Shown: positions 9,662-19,864, numbered from the stretch's first letter. The stretch: DNA of 64,000 nucleotides from Bactericera cockerelli (GCA_024516035.1 CM044958.1:2845566-2909565), one strand, 5' to 3'. Numbers and translations are program-made. Notes: generated from the letters alone by a model not told the origin.

Positions 9662-10187
9662 TAGGGTTACCAGAATATAATTTTGAAAAGGAGGACATTT
9701 TAGCTAAAAAAGGAGGACATTTAAAAATAAGGAGGACTTGTTTTTATTTTATTTTTATACATGGTTAGTACCTACTTACTACCTATTTGGATGATTGATT
9801 ATACTTCTCAGAAGCATGTACCTCTCTCAGTAATTTGTGAATACTTGGGTCTTCTGATGACATTAGGTATGTTTAAAAATCATTACAATTTATATGTCTG
9901 AGGTTGTATGTGATAAAAATAAGTCCTCTTACTTTAGCTTTCAGCAGTCGATTCCTTTCATTTGTCCACTGACTTGATATGAGGGAAAATATTCAGTCCT
10001 CACGTCCTTTCTGATTTCTGATCGAAAAAATATTGTATTTTCGGGTGCTTACCATGTTTTAGGTATTTTTGAGGACAAAACATGAAAAGCCGGACATTTC
10101 TGTAAATTTCAAAAAGACGGCCGGACAGAGGACAAATGTGTGAAAAGCCGGACATGTCCGGCTAAAGCCGGACGTCTGGTAACCCTA
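9662..10187. mobile_element. Non-autonomous hAT-like element
   Basis: Termini TAGGGTTACCAGA and TCTGGTAACCCTA are perfect 13-bp inverted repeats. They are flanked on both sides by the 8-bp duplication CTCCCAGG (9654-9661 and 10188-10195), the length typical of hAT. The 526-bp interior has repeated GCCGGACAT words and a GCCGGACATGTCCGGC palindrome, plus GGAGGACATTT repeats near the left end. It encodes no transposase. Confidence 0.8.
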
Positions 10188-10919
10188 CTCCCAGGCGAAC
10201 TTAGTGGAAACAGTGGTCTCCAAATCTTCTATTGCTTCGGAGCCCTGGCCGTGTTTTTCGACATGATGGAAACACAACTCAAATTTCTTTTTATATGTGT
10301 ATAGTAGGTATAGTATAGTATAGTATAGTATCTAAAGCGCTTGCAATATAATTAATATAACAGTTACTTATAGCCCAGGCAAATTAGTGCTCTAGCGGCA
10401 AAAAATTGCTCAATAGCTGGAAATCGTTTTAAACCCTTAAAGGGGTCCTGAATAATGGGTATGTGAGTTTGCGACGGATTTTAGGTTGTGCTTCCGAGTT
10501 TAGGGCCTAAATAGTGAAAAAAAATTTCACTTTTTTAAAATTGTGACTATAACTCAAAATGTATTTATTTTACAAAAAATTTTACACAGTTCTTATCTAA
10601 GGAGCATAAAATTATGCGTCTAATGATGTTTGAATCATTAAAATAAGTTTAGTCGTTCAGCCACAATCGCTCCTCAAAGATGGGTAGTTTTTTCAAACAT
10701 AGCTCAAATTTTGAAAATTCTCAACTTTTAAGGCCTGTAAATCAAAAAGGACTGCACCAATTGAAAAATTTAATAGAATCGAACTTGTAAAAAATGTAAT
10801 TTTAAGTAAAATACAGTTTGAAATTTGAAATTTGCTCACTCCAGTGCTGAGATATAAATTTTAAACCGAAAGAGTTCCTAGAGCCAAATTTTCGCTAAGG
10901 CAGTGCAACGTTCTTACAC

Positions 10920-11030
10920 ATTCTTACCACTTTTTTTTTTTTTTTTTTTTTCACATTCTTACAACTTTTCATTTTTTTTTGTATCACTTTCTTACAACTT
11001 TTTTTTTATCACATTCTTACAACTTTTCAA
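10920..11030. repeat. Poly-T and CACATTCTTACAACTTTT microrepeats
   Basis: About four degenerate copies of a CACATTCTTACAACTTTTT word, some expanded by T runs of up to 22. They are present only in the left arm of the 10371-16294 unit, so they are a later local expansion. Confidence 0.7.
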
Positions 11031-11152
11031 GCAAAACTGAACGTTATCTACTGAATTCAGTCGAATAGGTAGTTTAAAATATTGAGAAACTTGCACTGAA
11101 TTTTACTAAGATCTGTTTACTGAACATGTGATTTCAAGACAGCAGACACAAT

Positions 11153-11515
11153 ATGGAGGATGTAACTTGTTTTATATGCGGGAACATTGTGCAAGAAGGA
11201 GCGGAGAGAGGAATATTAAAGGAAAAGTCACTTCGAACGTTTATTGAGGCCAGCAGGAGGAGGAATGATGGGCATCACACGTGGTTACAGACTCAGAAAT
11301 CTGTTATACTTCACGAGAAGTGTCGCAAAGGTGTCTACACGAAGGAGTCAAACATTGTAAAGGCCGAAAAAGAAGCAGGAAACGGAAGCCGTGTGACAAG
11401 AGGCCGTGAGGAAATACCAAAATTCAACTTTAAGGAGCTCTGCTTCTACTGTGGAAAAGATGCCTCTGAAAGCTTCAAGGTTAAACAGAAAAAGCTTCCT
11501 CTTCATAGACGTTAA
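11153..11515 (+). CDS. Cysteine-rich putative transposon protein, N-terminal part
   Basis: The 120-residue open frame starts MEDVTCFICGN and has two CxxC pairs: C7/C10 (CFICGN) and a second near residues 100-103 (CFYCGKD). Between them is HHTWLQTQKSVILHEKCRKG, giving H/C ligands compatible with zinc binding. From family knowledge, similar cysteine/histidine N-termini occur in repetitive unnamed arthropod proteins; I cannot assign a biochemical function. The reading continues after a stop into a related-looking fragment at 11531. An inverted second copy lies at 14940-15589. It is presumably element-encoded rather than a host gene. Confidence 0.5.
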   Translation: MEDVTCFICGNIVQEGAERGILKEKSLRTFIEASRRRNDGHHTWLQTQKSVILHEKCRKGVYTKESNIVKAEKEAGNGSRVTRGREEIPKFNFKELCFYCGKDASESFKVKQKKLPLHRR

Positions 11516-11530
11516 ATTCAGACACAAATA

Positions 11531-11722
11531 ATGCAAAAAATTAAAGGTTCTGCAATTGCCAGAGGAGATGAAATGGGGGCGGTGGTATTGCGTAAGATGG
11601 CAACTGAATCAGACCTCGTAGCCGCTGAAGGCAAGTACGATTCTTGTCGTGGTATGTTCTTTAATTCACGCCCATCTATGGATCCTGATGCAGCTCAAGG
11701 TATATCTGGACGAGGGGAGTGA
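11531..11722 (+). pseudogene. Continuation of the element ORF, broken
   Basis: A 63-codon frame includes IARGDEMGAVVLRKM and SDLVAAEGKYDSCRGMFF. The pattern R-x-D...R...D-L-V-A-A-E-x-x-Y...C-R-x-x-F is a recurrent module in repetitive arthropod proteins that carry an upstream zinc-binding head. It is separated from 11153-11515 by a stop and a short gap, and ends at another stop. So it looks like one ancestral ORF that has decayed. Confidence 0.45.
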
Positions 11723-11839
11723 ATAAATGTAGTAACTGGGGCTTTGAAGCCGAAAGACCTAAGTTTCCCAGTTACTGGGGTTTAACGAAGATAAGGTAAA
11801 AAATATGATAGAGCAATTGAAGACATCAGAGGCTCATTT

Positions 11840-12094
11840 TCCCCCTTGATAATATCTGTGGATGGTGCCCTTCACTACGAATTCGATAGTTTCTTGAAAA
11901 AGATGGCAATCACATTATCTAACAAGTGGACAAAACCATACAGTAGAATTGTTAGTTGGGTTAAAACCAAGATACAAGTTGCATTGATTCGTGCTGTTTC
12001 TCTGAGATTGAGAGGGACAAGATACAAGTTGAGGAAGTATGAAGTTGAAGATGGATGTGGTGTGTTCCAAATTTAGACAAAGTTGGCATTGAAG
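11840..12094 (+). pseudogene. LINE-like C-terminal fragment
   Basis: The frame contains PLIISVDGALHYEFDSFLK, LSNKWTKPYSRIVSWVKTK, VALIRAVSLRLRGTR and a VEDGCGVF tail, ending at a stop near 12076. The arrangement (V-D-G..., K-W-x-K-P-Y-S..., R-A...R-G-x-R) is recognisable as a C-terminal module of repetitive invertebrate element proteins. It parallels the module in the LINE fragment at 7919-8256. The hAT element at 12095 split the downstream sequence, which resumes at 14218 as GGAATTGAATG. Confidence 0.45.
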
Positions 12095-14209
12095 CAGTGG
12101 CGGCTCGTCGGGTGAAGACACTGAAGACATTTTCACCTAATTTTGAACAGTGAAAACACTACTCATAATCCCTTGAACATGGCACAATTGATCCAACTCA
12201 AAAAAAAAAAGAGTAAGCTTTGTGTAAAATAGATCAATGCTGCTTAACATTTCATGTTACTTTCCAAGGAGAACACCAAATGTGAAGACAATTCGAAATT
12301 GTCTTCAGTTGTCCTTGAATCAACCAATCAGAGTTGAGTATTTCCAAGTAGGTATCATGAAATATTACGCAAGAACTATATCTATGTAATATGCTACTGA
12401 GGACAGTCTTCAGTTGTATTCAGTTTACATTATCTACACGACCTCATACGAAATGTCACGAAGCCTCATACCATGTGCGATGTCATGTGTTTTTGATATT
12501 AACATTGTTGCCAGTAGCATTATGCCAGACCTAGGAAACCAGTCAATGATTTAGCCTCCCATATCTAGCACAATCTTGTAATATTTAAAAAAAAATAATA
12601 ATAATAATAATAACGTAGGTGCTAGGAAAGCAGGATTTTGTGTCAGGAATTTTGGATATTATTTCTTATTTTTTGGGTTCTAGTTTTGTACATAGTTCCT
12701 AAACGATAGCCGATACCAATAAATTTTAACTATATTTTATGTATCTTGTCAACTATATGTAGTATGAAAAAGGACATCTCGATTGAAGTCAAATCTCGGA
12801 AATAATTATTTAATGTAGGTACCGAAATTGAGCCAAATAAGATAATCTGGTATCTAGTTGTTCCAAGAAGTTTTTAAATAGGGACAGTGGTGGTCCTGTT
12901 TAAGATCCTGACTATGGAACCACTTTAAAAAAAATCATGAAATTAGACGTCTTGAAATGAAATTCTCAAGAGAAAATTCTGTTCAGGCGGTGTAGTATTA
13001 TTTTTTTAAATAAATAAATACGTCTTACAAGATTTGAGGGATTTCTTTAAATTTAAAATATAGCTCTTGAAGTTTGTAGAAATTTAGCAATGAAATTAAC
13101 TTGGCAACATTGTATCTCTTATCTTTAGAATGTAAACAAAACTTGTCGCGCACTTTTTAAATTTTATTAGACCATTTTCAAATCTTTTCAACGGTAATCA
13201 AGTGACTTTTAATTGGTGTAACTAGTTAATAAAGTTATTTCCCAGTATTTGATACAGGATAGAAACATTATTCCTACCTGATCTGACCTGTGCTTTTCAT
13301 AATAAGTTGAATATGAAGTAGCTATGTACTTCTTTCAGTGTCACAAATAACATTATAATTATGCAGGTTGCAGGTAGCTAAGCACACAGCTTCCAGTGAA
13401 GTACTTAAAATTATAAGGCAATATCTGTGTTTTTCTTAAATACCTAGTCATTAAAACATCAATGGTAACACAAATTAAAGCTGATTTTATATTTGTAGTA
13501 AGTATGTTTTCTTAGATTTATTTTGTAATCTGGTGGTGGATTTTCTTCCAGTTTTGGATTGTAATTTTTAGTCTTCAACTAACTTTCTTTCCTTCCTAGT
13601 TCTAACTACTGAGGTATAATCCTAATATTTTTATTTTAATTCCTTTTTACCAACTTTTAGTTAATATTTTTTATTAAGATGAATAAATATTTTTTATTAA
13701 GATGAATAATTAATAACAATATTTCAAAGAAACAATGAGATCCCCACAAAATCATGGGGTTCAAACATTAAAAGTAACCCCATTCAGATTAAGAAGTAAT
13801 GAGGATAAGAAAGATATTATGATTACTGGATGTCCAATTTCTCCAATTACCATAACCACCACTAAAAAAGTAAAGCAAATGCCTGCCCCACAGCCATACA
13901 GTTCAAGCCTGAATGGCTTATGAAAAATGAATGGCTGTGTACCAGCTCAAGTGTTGACAAATTGTTCTGCTGGCCTTGTTTATTTATTAAGTACCAAGTG
14001 TTCTCCAAAAAAAGTACCTATAAAAACTTATATGATGCAAAACTGGTATGAGAGAAAATCATGCTCTGCAGGGAAACAGCCATAACTTACAATGGGCTGT
14101 GTTTATGAGACCATAAGAACTAAGATCTGATAAATTAATAATTTTATTTTTTCAATACTTCTGGGTATAATTTGTCTTCACCTAGTCTTGAAGTCAGGAG
14201 CCGCCACTG
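12095..14209. mobile_element. 2.1-kb non-autonomous hAT element
   Basis: Ends are the perfect 12-bp inverted repeat CAGTGGCGGCTC / GAGCCGCCACTG, with GTGAAGAC-like similarity just inside. The 8-bp duplication CATTGAAG flanks it exactly (12087-12094 and 14210-14217). The interior is AT-rich with no hAT transposase motif. A 62-codon frame at 13735-13923 is not recognised. It inserted into the LINE-like fragment of the 5.9-kb unit, so it is younger than that unit. Confidence 0.85.
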
Positions 14210-14736
14210 CATTGAAGATGGAATTGAATGTTCTTATTTTTAATAAATTATAATTTCCTTGTTTGAAAGCAGATAAGGCCGCTGGTTCAATAACGCTACT
14301 ACGAAAGGTGTAGGTGTATTAAAGAGTATTAAATTTACACGGAAAGATAAAAGGAAGAAATAAACTACTACTATGAAATGAGATTGGATGATCTTACCTT
14401 GAGTACTTGTACCAAGTACTTACGCCTTTAGAAGGGGATCAAAGGTGGTAGATCGAGGAAGGAGAGAAGACGTACCCTGACCACTGGTTGTTACAATCTG
14501 AACGAGGCATCGTCGTTCCCAATCTATCGTACCGAATCTCTGGCTTTCTTTGTATTAAGATCATATTATGATATGCCTATCATCTGATATCGAAGTGTTA
14601 TCTCTAACAGTTAGGGGCGTAGAGATCGAGTCATATGCGCGGGGTAAGTTTGGAGTCAATTCAAACTGGAGTCACATGGCGTGAACAAGGAGAGTTCGCT
14701 CAAACTGGTCACTAGTGGGATTGATTTCACCTTCAG

Positions 14737-14940
14737 TATGGAGGTTCTAGGTACTAACGACTTCTTAGGAGTGAAGCACTGAATACCCCCCCATAGCATG
14801 GAACGTATCATGGCCTTATCATCACTAAAAATTCATTAACTCAATTCGTATATGACAACGCCGATATAAACATGGATACCATTGATGGCCATGAAAAGTG
14901 GTTCACTCCTAAGAAGTCGTTAGTACCCAAAACCTCCATA
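14737..14940. repeat. Hairpin at the inner edge of the right arm
   Basis: TATGGAGGTTCTAGGTACTA... at 14737 is mirrored by ...TAGTACCCAAAACCTCCATA ending at 14940. The arms are about 40 bp with few mismatches (shared GACTTCTTAGGAGTGAA core) and the loop about 115 bp. The hairpin ends exactly where the right inverted arm of the 5.9-kb unit begins, so it marks the breakpoint of that inversion. Confidence 0.75.
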
Positions 14941-15589
14941 TCTTTTCCACAGTAGAAGCAGAGCTCCTTGAAGTTGAATTTTGGTATTTCCTCACGGCCT
15001 CTTGTCACACGGCTTCCGTTTCTTGCTTCTTTTTCGGCCTTTACAGTGTTTGACTCCTTCGTGTAGACACCTTTGCGACACTTCTCATGAAGTATAACAG
15101 ATCTTTGAGTCTGTAACCACGTGTGATGCACATCATTTCTCCTCCTGCTGTCCTCAATGAACATTCGAAGTGACTTTTCCTTTAATATTCCTCTATCTTT
15201 GCCTTTAATATGATGTAGTCACTGTAGCCGAGTGAGTTAGCGCGCTAGGCATTGCACGCATGGTGACCTGGGTTCAATTCCCAGCGGGATGGGATTTTTC
15301 TGCTCTATGTACTTGGATGTTCGGGGTCCACTCATACTTCGTGAGTCGTGAGGAAAAAAGAGTAGCTGCTTTGATATGAAGCAGCGACCAGTGGCTGAAT
15401 CATAGATAGGCACACAAATAATACAAGATATTGTAAATTAAACTGGCAAAGTTCTATGATTCTGCGCTACCCACTAAAACTGTGACATAACAACACAAAG
15501 AAAATGCATTTTTATTATTATATTATTAATATTCCTTCTTGCACAATGTTCCGCATATAAAACAAGTTACATCCTCCATAGTGTGCCAG
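14940..15589 (-). pseudogene. Inverted second copy of the cysteine-rich ORF, split by a SINE
   Basis: The minus strand repeats the MEDVTCFICGN ORF of 11153-11515. SINE A (15216-15495) splits it after the first 20 or so codons. The remainder runs on through HEKCRKGVYTKESN to CFYCGKD, where homology stops and the frame runs into the hairpin. The SINE insertion is flanked by TTAATAT-like sequence on both sides. Confidence 0.65.
15216..15495 (+). mobile_element. SINE A copy inside the right arm
   Basis: tRNA-like head (GAGTGAGTTAGCGCGCTAGG; B-box GGGTTCAATTCCCAGC), body with GTTCGGGGTCCACTCAT, and tail CTGCGCTACCCACTAAAAC. It is absent from the equivalent position in the left arm (about 11212), so it inserted after the arms formed. 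Confidence 0.75.
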
Positions 15590-16294
15590 CTGTCTTGAAA
15601 TCACAACATGTTCAGTGAAGATCTTAGTAAAATTCAGTGCAAGTTTCTCAAAATTTTAAATTACCTATTCGACTGAATTCAATAGATTACGTTCAGTTTT
15701 GCTTGAAAAGTTGTAAGAATATGAGAATTTTAGAGTTCAGATGAAGTTTCTTGCGTTGCACTGCCTTAGCGGAAATTTGGCGCTAGGGACGAAAAATCAT
15801 ATCTCAGCACTGGAGTAAGCAAATTTCAAATTTCAAACAGTATTTTACTTAAAATTACATTTTCTACAAGTTCGATTCTATTAAATTTTTCAATTGGTGC
15901 AGTTCTTTTTGACTTACAGGCGTTAAAAGTTGAGAATTTTCAAAATTTGAGCTATGTTTGAAAAAACCACCCATCTTTGAGGAGCGATTGTGACTGAACA
16001 GCTTAATCTTTTTTAATGATTCAAACGTCATTAGACGCATAATTTTATGTTCCTTAGATAAGAACTGAGTAAAATTTTCTGTAGAATAAATACATTTTGA
16101 GTTATAGTCGCAATTTTAAAAAAAGTGAAAATTTTTTGCACTATTTAGGCCCTAAACTCGGAAGCACAACCTAAAATCCGTCGCAAACTCATATACCCAT
16201 TATTCAGGACCCCTTTAAGGGTTTAAAACGATTTCCAGCTATTGAGCAATTTTTTGCCGCTAGACCCCATTTTAGCACTAATTTGCCTGGGCTA

Positions 16295-16985
16295 TTAATA
16301 ATAAATGAGAGGAGCCCACCTCCACAACAAGGTAGAATTATCTTAGAAGGTGTCATAATATAGTTATAATGTAATTCAAAATTGTATTAAATAAAGAATA
16401 AAATCAAATCAAATCAAATAGTAGTGCTTTATTTACACTGTCGCCTCGAGACAAGAAGTCCCATTACGCTAACAGTTTAATATAGCACCCCTTTATTTAT
16501 TGTATTTTTTTTAAACATAATTTTACATGAAATTTACAATTTGTGTACATCACAATTACTACACATGTCAAATACAGAAATGGGGTAGGGGAAGGAAAAG
16601 ACATAATAAAACGTCAGAAGTAACTATGATAAACGAAGTAAATTGTAAGTTAAACCAGATCACTCAAGCTAAACCAAGCCAGATCACTCAACTAATAAAT
16701 TTCTAGTATTAGAAATCGGAAGTATTATTGAATTTGTTTTTGTTTTAAAATATATTTTTTTATGCCCCGATTTCAATTGTTTTTCATATTTCTGGACGTT
16801 TCATAACCTCTTGACTCTTGAGCAAACTTTGATTTTGTGTCTGTCTGTTTGTTTGATAAATTCCTTGTATAACGCTGCGCTGGCGGAAATCTTGTGCTTC
16901 AAGTGGCTCGGTCAGCTCGATGTATTAATTATTAAATTATCCAATAATTACCTATTATTAAATTATTGTTGGTGCAATACCTACA
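16295..16985. other. AT-rich DNA with a (CAAAT)n tail
   Basis: No gene seen. AATAAAGAATAAAATCAAATCAAATC at about 16391-16419 looks like the 3' end of a degraded retroelement. A TTTCTAGTATTAGAAA palindrome at about 16699 belongs to the small palindrome family also found at 17153, 30382 and 58676. Confidence 0.45.
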
Positions 16986-16989
16986 TAAT

Positions 16990-17290
16990 ATCGACTTATT
17001 TTACTGCCCGATAAGGACTTATAAATGAGTCCCATTATTACAGCAGTTAGCCCAAAACGTTTGATGTGTCATTTTGGTTTTTTAAGATATGGTTTGACAT
17101 CAATGGATGGATTTAAACCCGTCATAACAAGAGAAAAAAAAACGAACACAATACTTCCAATTTCTAATATTAGAAATTTCTTGGAAGTAAAAATCCTAAT
17201 GGCAGGATAACTTGTCATGTCTTGGCTGCGTTTCGAACCCACGACCTCTGGATTGCCACACCGACAACTCTGAGCTACCGAGACTGTGTT
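16990..17290 (-). mobile_element. SINE B copy with internal insertion
   Basis: The tail (ACTGCCCGATAAGGACTTAT, ATGAGTCCCATTATTACAGC) lies at 16990-17050 and the tRNA-like head (TTTCGAACCCACGACCTCTG, GAGCTACCGAGA) at 17205-17285. About 150 bp of unrelated sequence separates them, including a small palindrome at 17153-17188. I infer an insertion within an older SINE. Confidence 0.6.
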
Positions 17291-17399
17291 TGTTCAAGTC
17301 TCAAGCTTATGGAATGGATGTTACATAACAAATGAGGTCTGAAGGACCTGAAGGTAGGAACTTAAAATCGATAGCGGTTCCCAGTCTCAGCTAAGTTGC

Positions 17400-17620
17400 A
17401 CTTCAGCAAGTTTCACTACTGTGGCACAGATAACAGTTCTCATAAGATCGCTGAGTTTAAGCAACGTCCTGCGAGGTGAGGGCTTGGTGGGTGACCTTAA
17501 GTTCAACTTCTCGTCACAGTATGGACAAAACTTATTTAAGTCACCCAAGCCAGGCTGGCTGAGGTTAATGTAGCTGGTAAATTTTCATCAAACGGAGGGT
17601 AAAACACCCTCCTTATACCT
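17400..17620 (+). mobile_element. 5S-derived SINE copy
   Basis: The 5S-like head has AGTTCTCATAAGATCGCTGA, GTTTAAGCAACGTCCTGCGA and GGTGGGTGACC. The body has CAGGCTGGCTGAGGTTAATG, and the tail has ACGGAGGGTAAAACACC. Confidence 0.65.
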
Positions 17621-17644
17621 CTAAATAAGTATATACAATAAACA

Positions 17645-17775
17645 TACATCTATGTATGTCTGTTACATATTTACTGGGGGTCTTTTCTACATATAGAAGA
17701 AATTCCTGTGTGCTGCGTCCATTATTTAGAACTATTGCACCCATGTCTGTTAAATACATCTATGTATGTCTGTTA
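17645..17775. repeat. 21-bp perfect direct repeat 110 bp apart
   Basis: TACATCTATGTATGTCTGTT (plus one A) occurs at 17645-17665 and 17755-17775. The intervening 89 bp shows no SINE signature. It could be a degenerate tandem unit or the footprint of a duplication. Confidence 0.6.
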
Positions 17776-17859
17776 AAAACAGTAATTAAATCCTAACGGC
17801 TGATAATAAAACAACGCATCTTAGATAAAGTCTTTTGTAAAAGATTTCTTAAAACCCGG

Positions 17860-18050
17860 TCCCGGGAGCTCAGTGGTAAAGGCGGCACTCTGTGAATCCA
17901 GAGATTCCAGAGTTTGCGGGCTCGAAACCCAGCCGGGACATGATAAGTTATCCTCCCATTTGGGATTTTTACCTCATAATAATACGTCTTGGTCTTGCTG
18001 CTGGAATAATGGGACCTTAATAGTCCTAATCGGGCAGTATTTGTAATTTG
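17860..18050 (+). mobile_element. SINE B copy (tRNA-derived)
   Basis: The head GAGCTCAGTGGTAAAGGCGG with B-box GGCTCGAAACCCAGCC can fold with paired CCCGG/CCGGG acceptor ends. The tail has TTGCTGCTGGAATAATGGGA and TAATAGTCCTAATCGGGCAG. This is a SINE, not a tRNA gene: the tRNA-like part has a poor anticodon loop and always carries the same tail. Confidence 0.75.
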
Positions 18051-18278
18051 TTATTTATTTGTATTAATAATAAATTAATTGTACATAATAGGTAAATAGG
18101 TAACATTATATTATATTTAATGCGACTACCCCACACAAAGGGGATGCAGTCCTCTAGTTTTGTGGCGATAAATGAGGCGATATTATTATTATTATTAAAA
18201 AAAGCATCTTGAAAATGACCTGTTTAGAACTGTCAAAAAGATTGGTTGAGTAGGAATTGTCTCATCTTAAATTCTAAG

Positions 18279-18410
18279 GGCCAAATCATGAAGCAGGATT
18301 AAATTTAAGATAGGCGAGATCCTCCCTTAGTCGGTGTTTCAACCAAAAACAGCGCTCTCCGACTTGAGGGACTGTTTGGATTATCTCAACTTTAATCCGG
18401 TTTTATAATT
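18279..18410. mobile_element. Hairpin MITE of the ATGAAACAGGATTA family
   Basis: The left end GGGCCAAATCATGAAGCAGG and the right end TTTAATCCGGTTTTATAATT are imperfect inverted repeats, as in better copies at 25077, 33995 and 35852. The centre includes TTTCAACCAAAAACAGCGC in place of the conserved CCAAT-type motif. Short, non-coding and diverged. Confidence 0.5.
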
Positions 18411-18771
18411 ATTATTATTATTATTTTATGCTTTATTGGGTAGAACAAAAATGTATACAGTAAAATACAAAGAAATTATCAAGAAAAATTAAATAGATTG
18501 AGCAAAGAAACAAGACCAAACAAGAGAAAGAAACTGAAGTACTACCTAAAGGACGCGGTTATTACCTGTGGCAATCTCTTCCACCCAACCCTTATTATCT
18601 AATTCAGCCCTAAGGGTCTAGGATTAATAGAGGATTCATTGTTAAGTAAAAAAATATAATATATCTATTTTATTTATTTCTTACACTCTCTCAGTAATGA
18701 AGCAATTTTTTTGTAAAGGCTTGCTTTCTTTCAGATCGAATAAAATAAATTATTGGGTTTGTACAAAAATT
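18411..18771. other. Unassigned AT-rich DNA upstream of the tRNA terminator
   Basis: No gene recognised. ATGCTTTATTGGGTAGAACA at about 18428 could be a LINE 3' end in reverse orientation, but this is weak. Confidence 0.3.
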
Positions 18772-18843
18772 CTCCCCGGCGGGGAATCGAACCCCGGTCT
18801 CCCGCGTGACAGGCGGGGATACTGACCACTATACTACCGAGGA
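18772..18843 (-). tRNA. tRNA-Asp(GTC): tRNA-Asp (anticodon GTC)
   Basis: The minus strand folds into a complete cloverleaf. The acceptor stem is TCCTCGG/CCGGGGA with one G-U pair, followed by discriminator G. The D arm contains the A-box TAGTATAGTGGTCAGTAT, the anticodon stem is CCCGC/GCGGG around loop CTGTCAC (GTC = Asp), and the T arm CGGGG/CCCCG encloses TTCGATT (B-box). The sequence is nearly identical to metazoan tRNA-Asp. A TTTTT pol III terminator follows within a few bases (18765-18769 on the plus strand as A5). No intron. This is the only feature here with the hallmarks of an active host gene; tRNA-like SINEs nearby are diverged and carry tails. Confidence 0.95.
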
Positions 18844-19660
18844 TTGGTGAGAGACGAGGCGGAATAACATGTATATAAAGTTAAACGTCACATTGATTGT
18901 GTTAGTTCAAGTAATTTCCGATGTAGAATGAGAGGCAGCACTGTTCAGATTTCGATCGAACGAATATGAGTGCGTTCAGAGCTCGAAATTTGAAGTCTGA
19001 AAAGATTAAAGAAGTTTTTTTTTTGTTCAGACTGATCAGAGAAAATGGGGCAGTAACACCTCATAAACTTACTATATTTATTGTATATTATGTAAAATTA
19101 AAATAAATAAGAAGTATTTTGTTTCGACAAAAAAAAGAGTGTTGAGAAAAATTAATTTGCAAAGTGTCAGCTCTTGAAAAACGTCGCGGGCTTGCGCTGC
19201 GGACCCGACGCAAAAAGTAAACTTATACACTGTCTGTAAATTTGTTGTAAACCAAGACTGTTGTGAATAAATATATCTTATCTTAATGTGTCAGCTTTGA
19301 TAAGAAACACATTTCTATTATGTCACATGACTAAAGGGTTGGGTGGAACAGTGAATCCCAGCGATTGGAGGGCTGAAAGCGTCGTTAAACTGTAGTTAAA
19401 ATAATACCTAATATAAAAAAACTCATCACATCACAAAACCTAATCAACAAAACATATTCAGAACAATCTGAAAGCACCCCGCATGGCTCACTCATGCACA
19501 TAGCTTTCTCTGATTTCTCTTTTTGAGCAAGACGCATTATTTACTTCCTCAAATTGGTAAAACTCCGAGCTTGCTAAAAATCATAAATTTGATTTTTTGA
19601 AGACAGCTACACTAAAAATTCTTTCTAAAGCCTATGAATTACCTAACTACACTTTTTTAA
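18844..19660. other. Unassigned flank of the tRNA gene
   Basis: No coding signal seen. GACTGTTGTGAATAAATATA at about 19256 followed by TCTTATCTTA looks like a retroelement 3' end with a polyadenylation signal. Confidence 0.35.
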
Positions 19661-19858
19661 CACACTAGTCTGGTAATCCAGGTAGCTTAGGGATGCTTTG
19701 GGAGTCCCATCCAGTGCATGAATTTTTCCTCATTAATTTGATTTTGTGACCATATACCTAATAATAAATACTCTTGAGAGTTAAGTGTTAGGTGGTAGAA
19801 AATGCTTTGAGCATCAACCTCGCCTGGTGGTTACCTCCCAATAAAGAGTATTGCCTAA
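19661..19858 (+). mobile_element. SINE C copy, 5' truncated
   Basis: Contains CTAGTCTGGTAATCCAGGTA, a degenerate B-box and CCAGTGCATGAATTTTTCC, then AACCTCGCCTGGTGGTTACC and an AATAAAGAGTATT end. The complete copy is at 31401. Confidence 0.65.
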
Positions 19859-19864
19859 TTTTAT

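Larger units (their letters stand above)
10371..16294. mobile_element. 5.9-kb composite element with long inverted arms
   Basis: Left arm 10371-11461 and right arm 14940-16294 are inverted copies, very similar over more than 1 kb. Both outer ends read TAGCCCAGGCAAATTAGTGC inward, and TTA flanks each end (10368-10370, 16295-16297), a possible 3-bp target duplication. Each arm carries the start of the same cysteine-rich ORF, pointing inward. The centre carries the continuation of that ORF, a LINE-like C-terminal fragment, a 2.1-kb hAT insertion and a hairpin at the inner edge of the right arm. The right arm is longer because SINE A inserted at about 15216. Whether this is a DNA transposon with long TIRs or an inverted duplication of a retroelement 5' region is unresolved. 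Confidence 0.65.

Noticed and set aside
17860..17945. Possible tRNA genes in SINE B, C, A and D heads
   Set aside because: Anticodon arms are irregular, the same non-tRNA tail follows each copy, and copies are dispersed and diverged. They are tRNA-derived SINEs.
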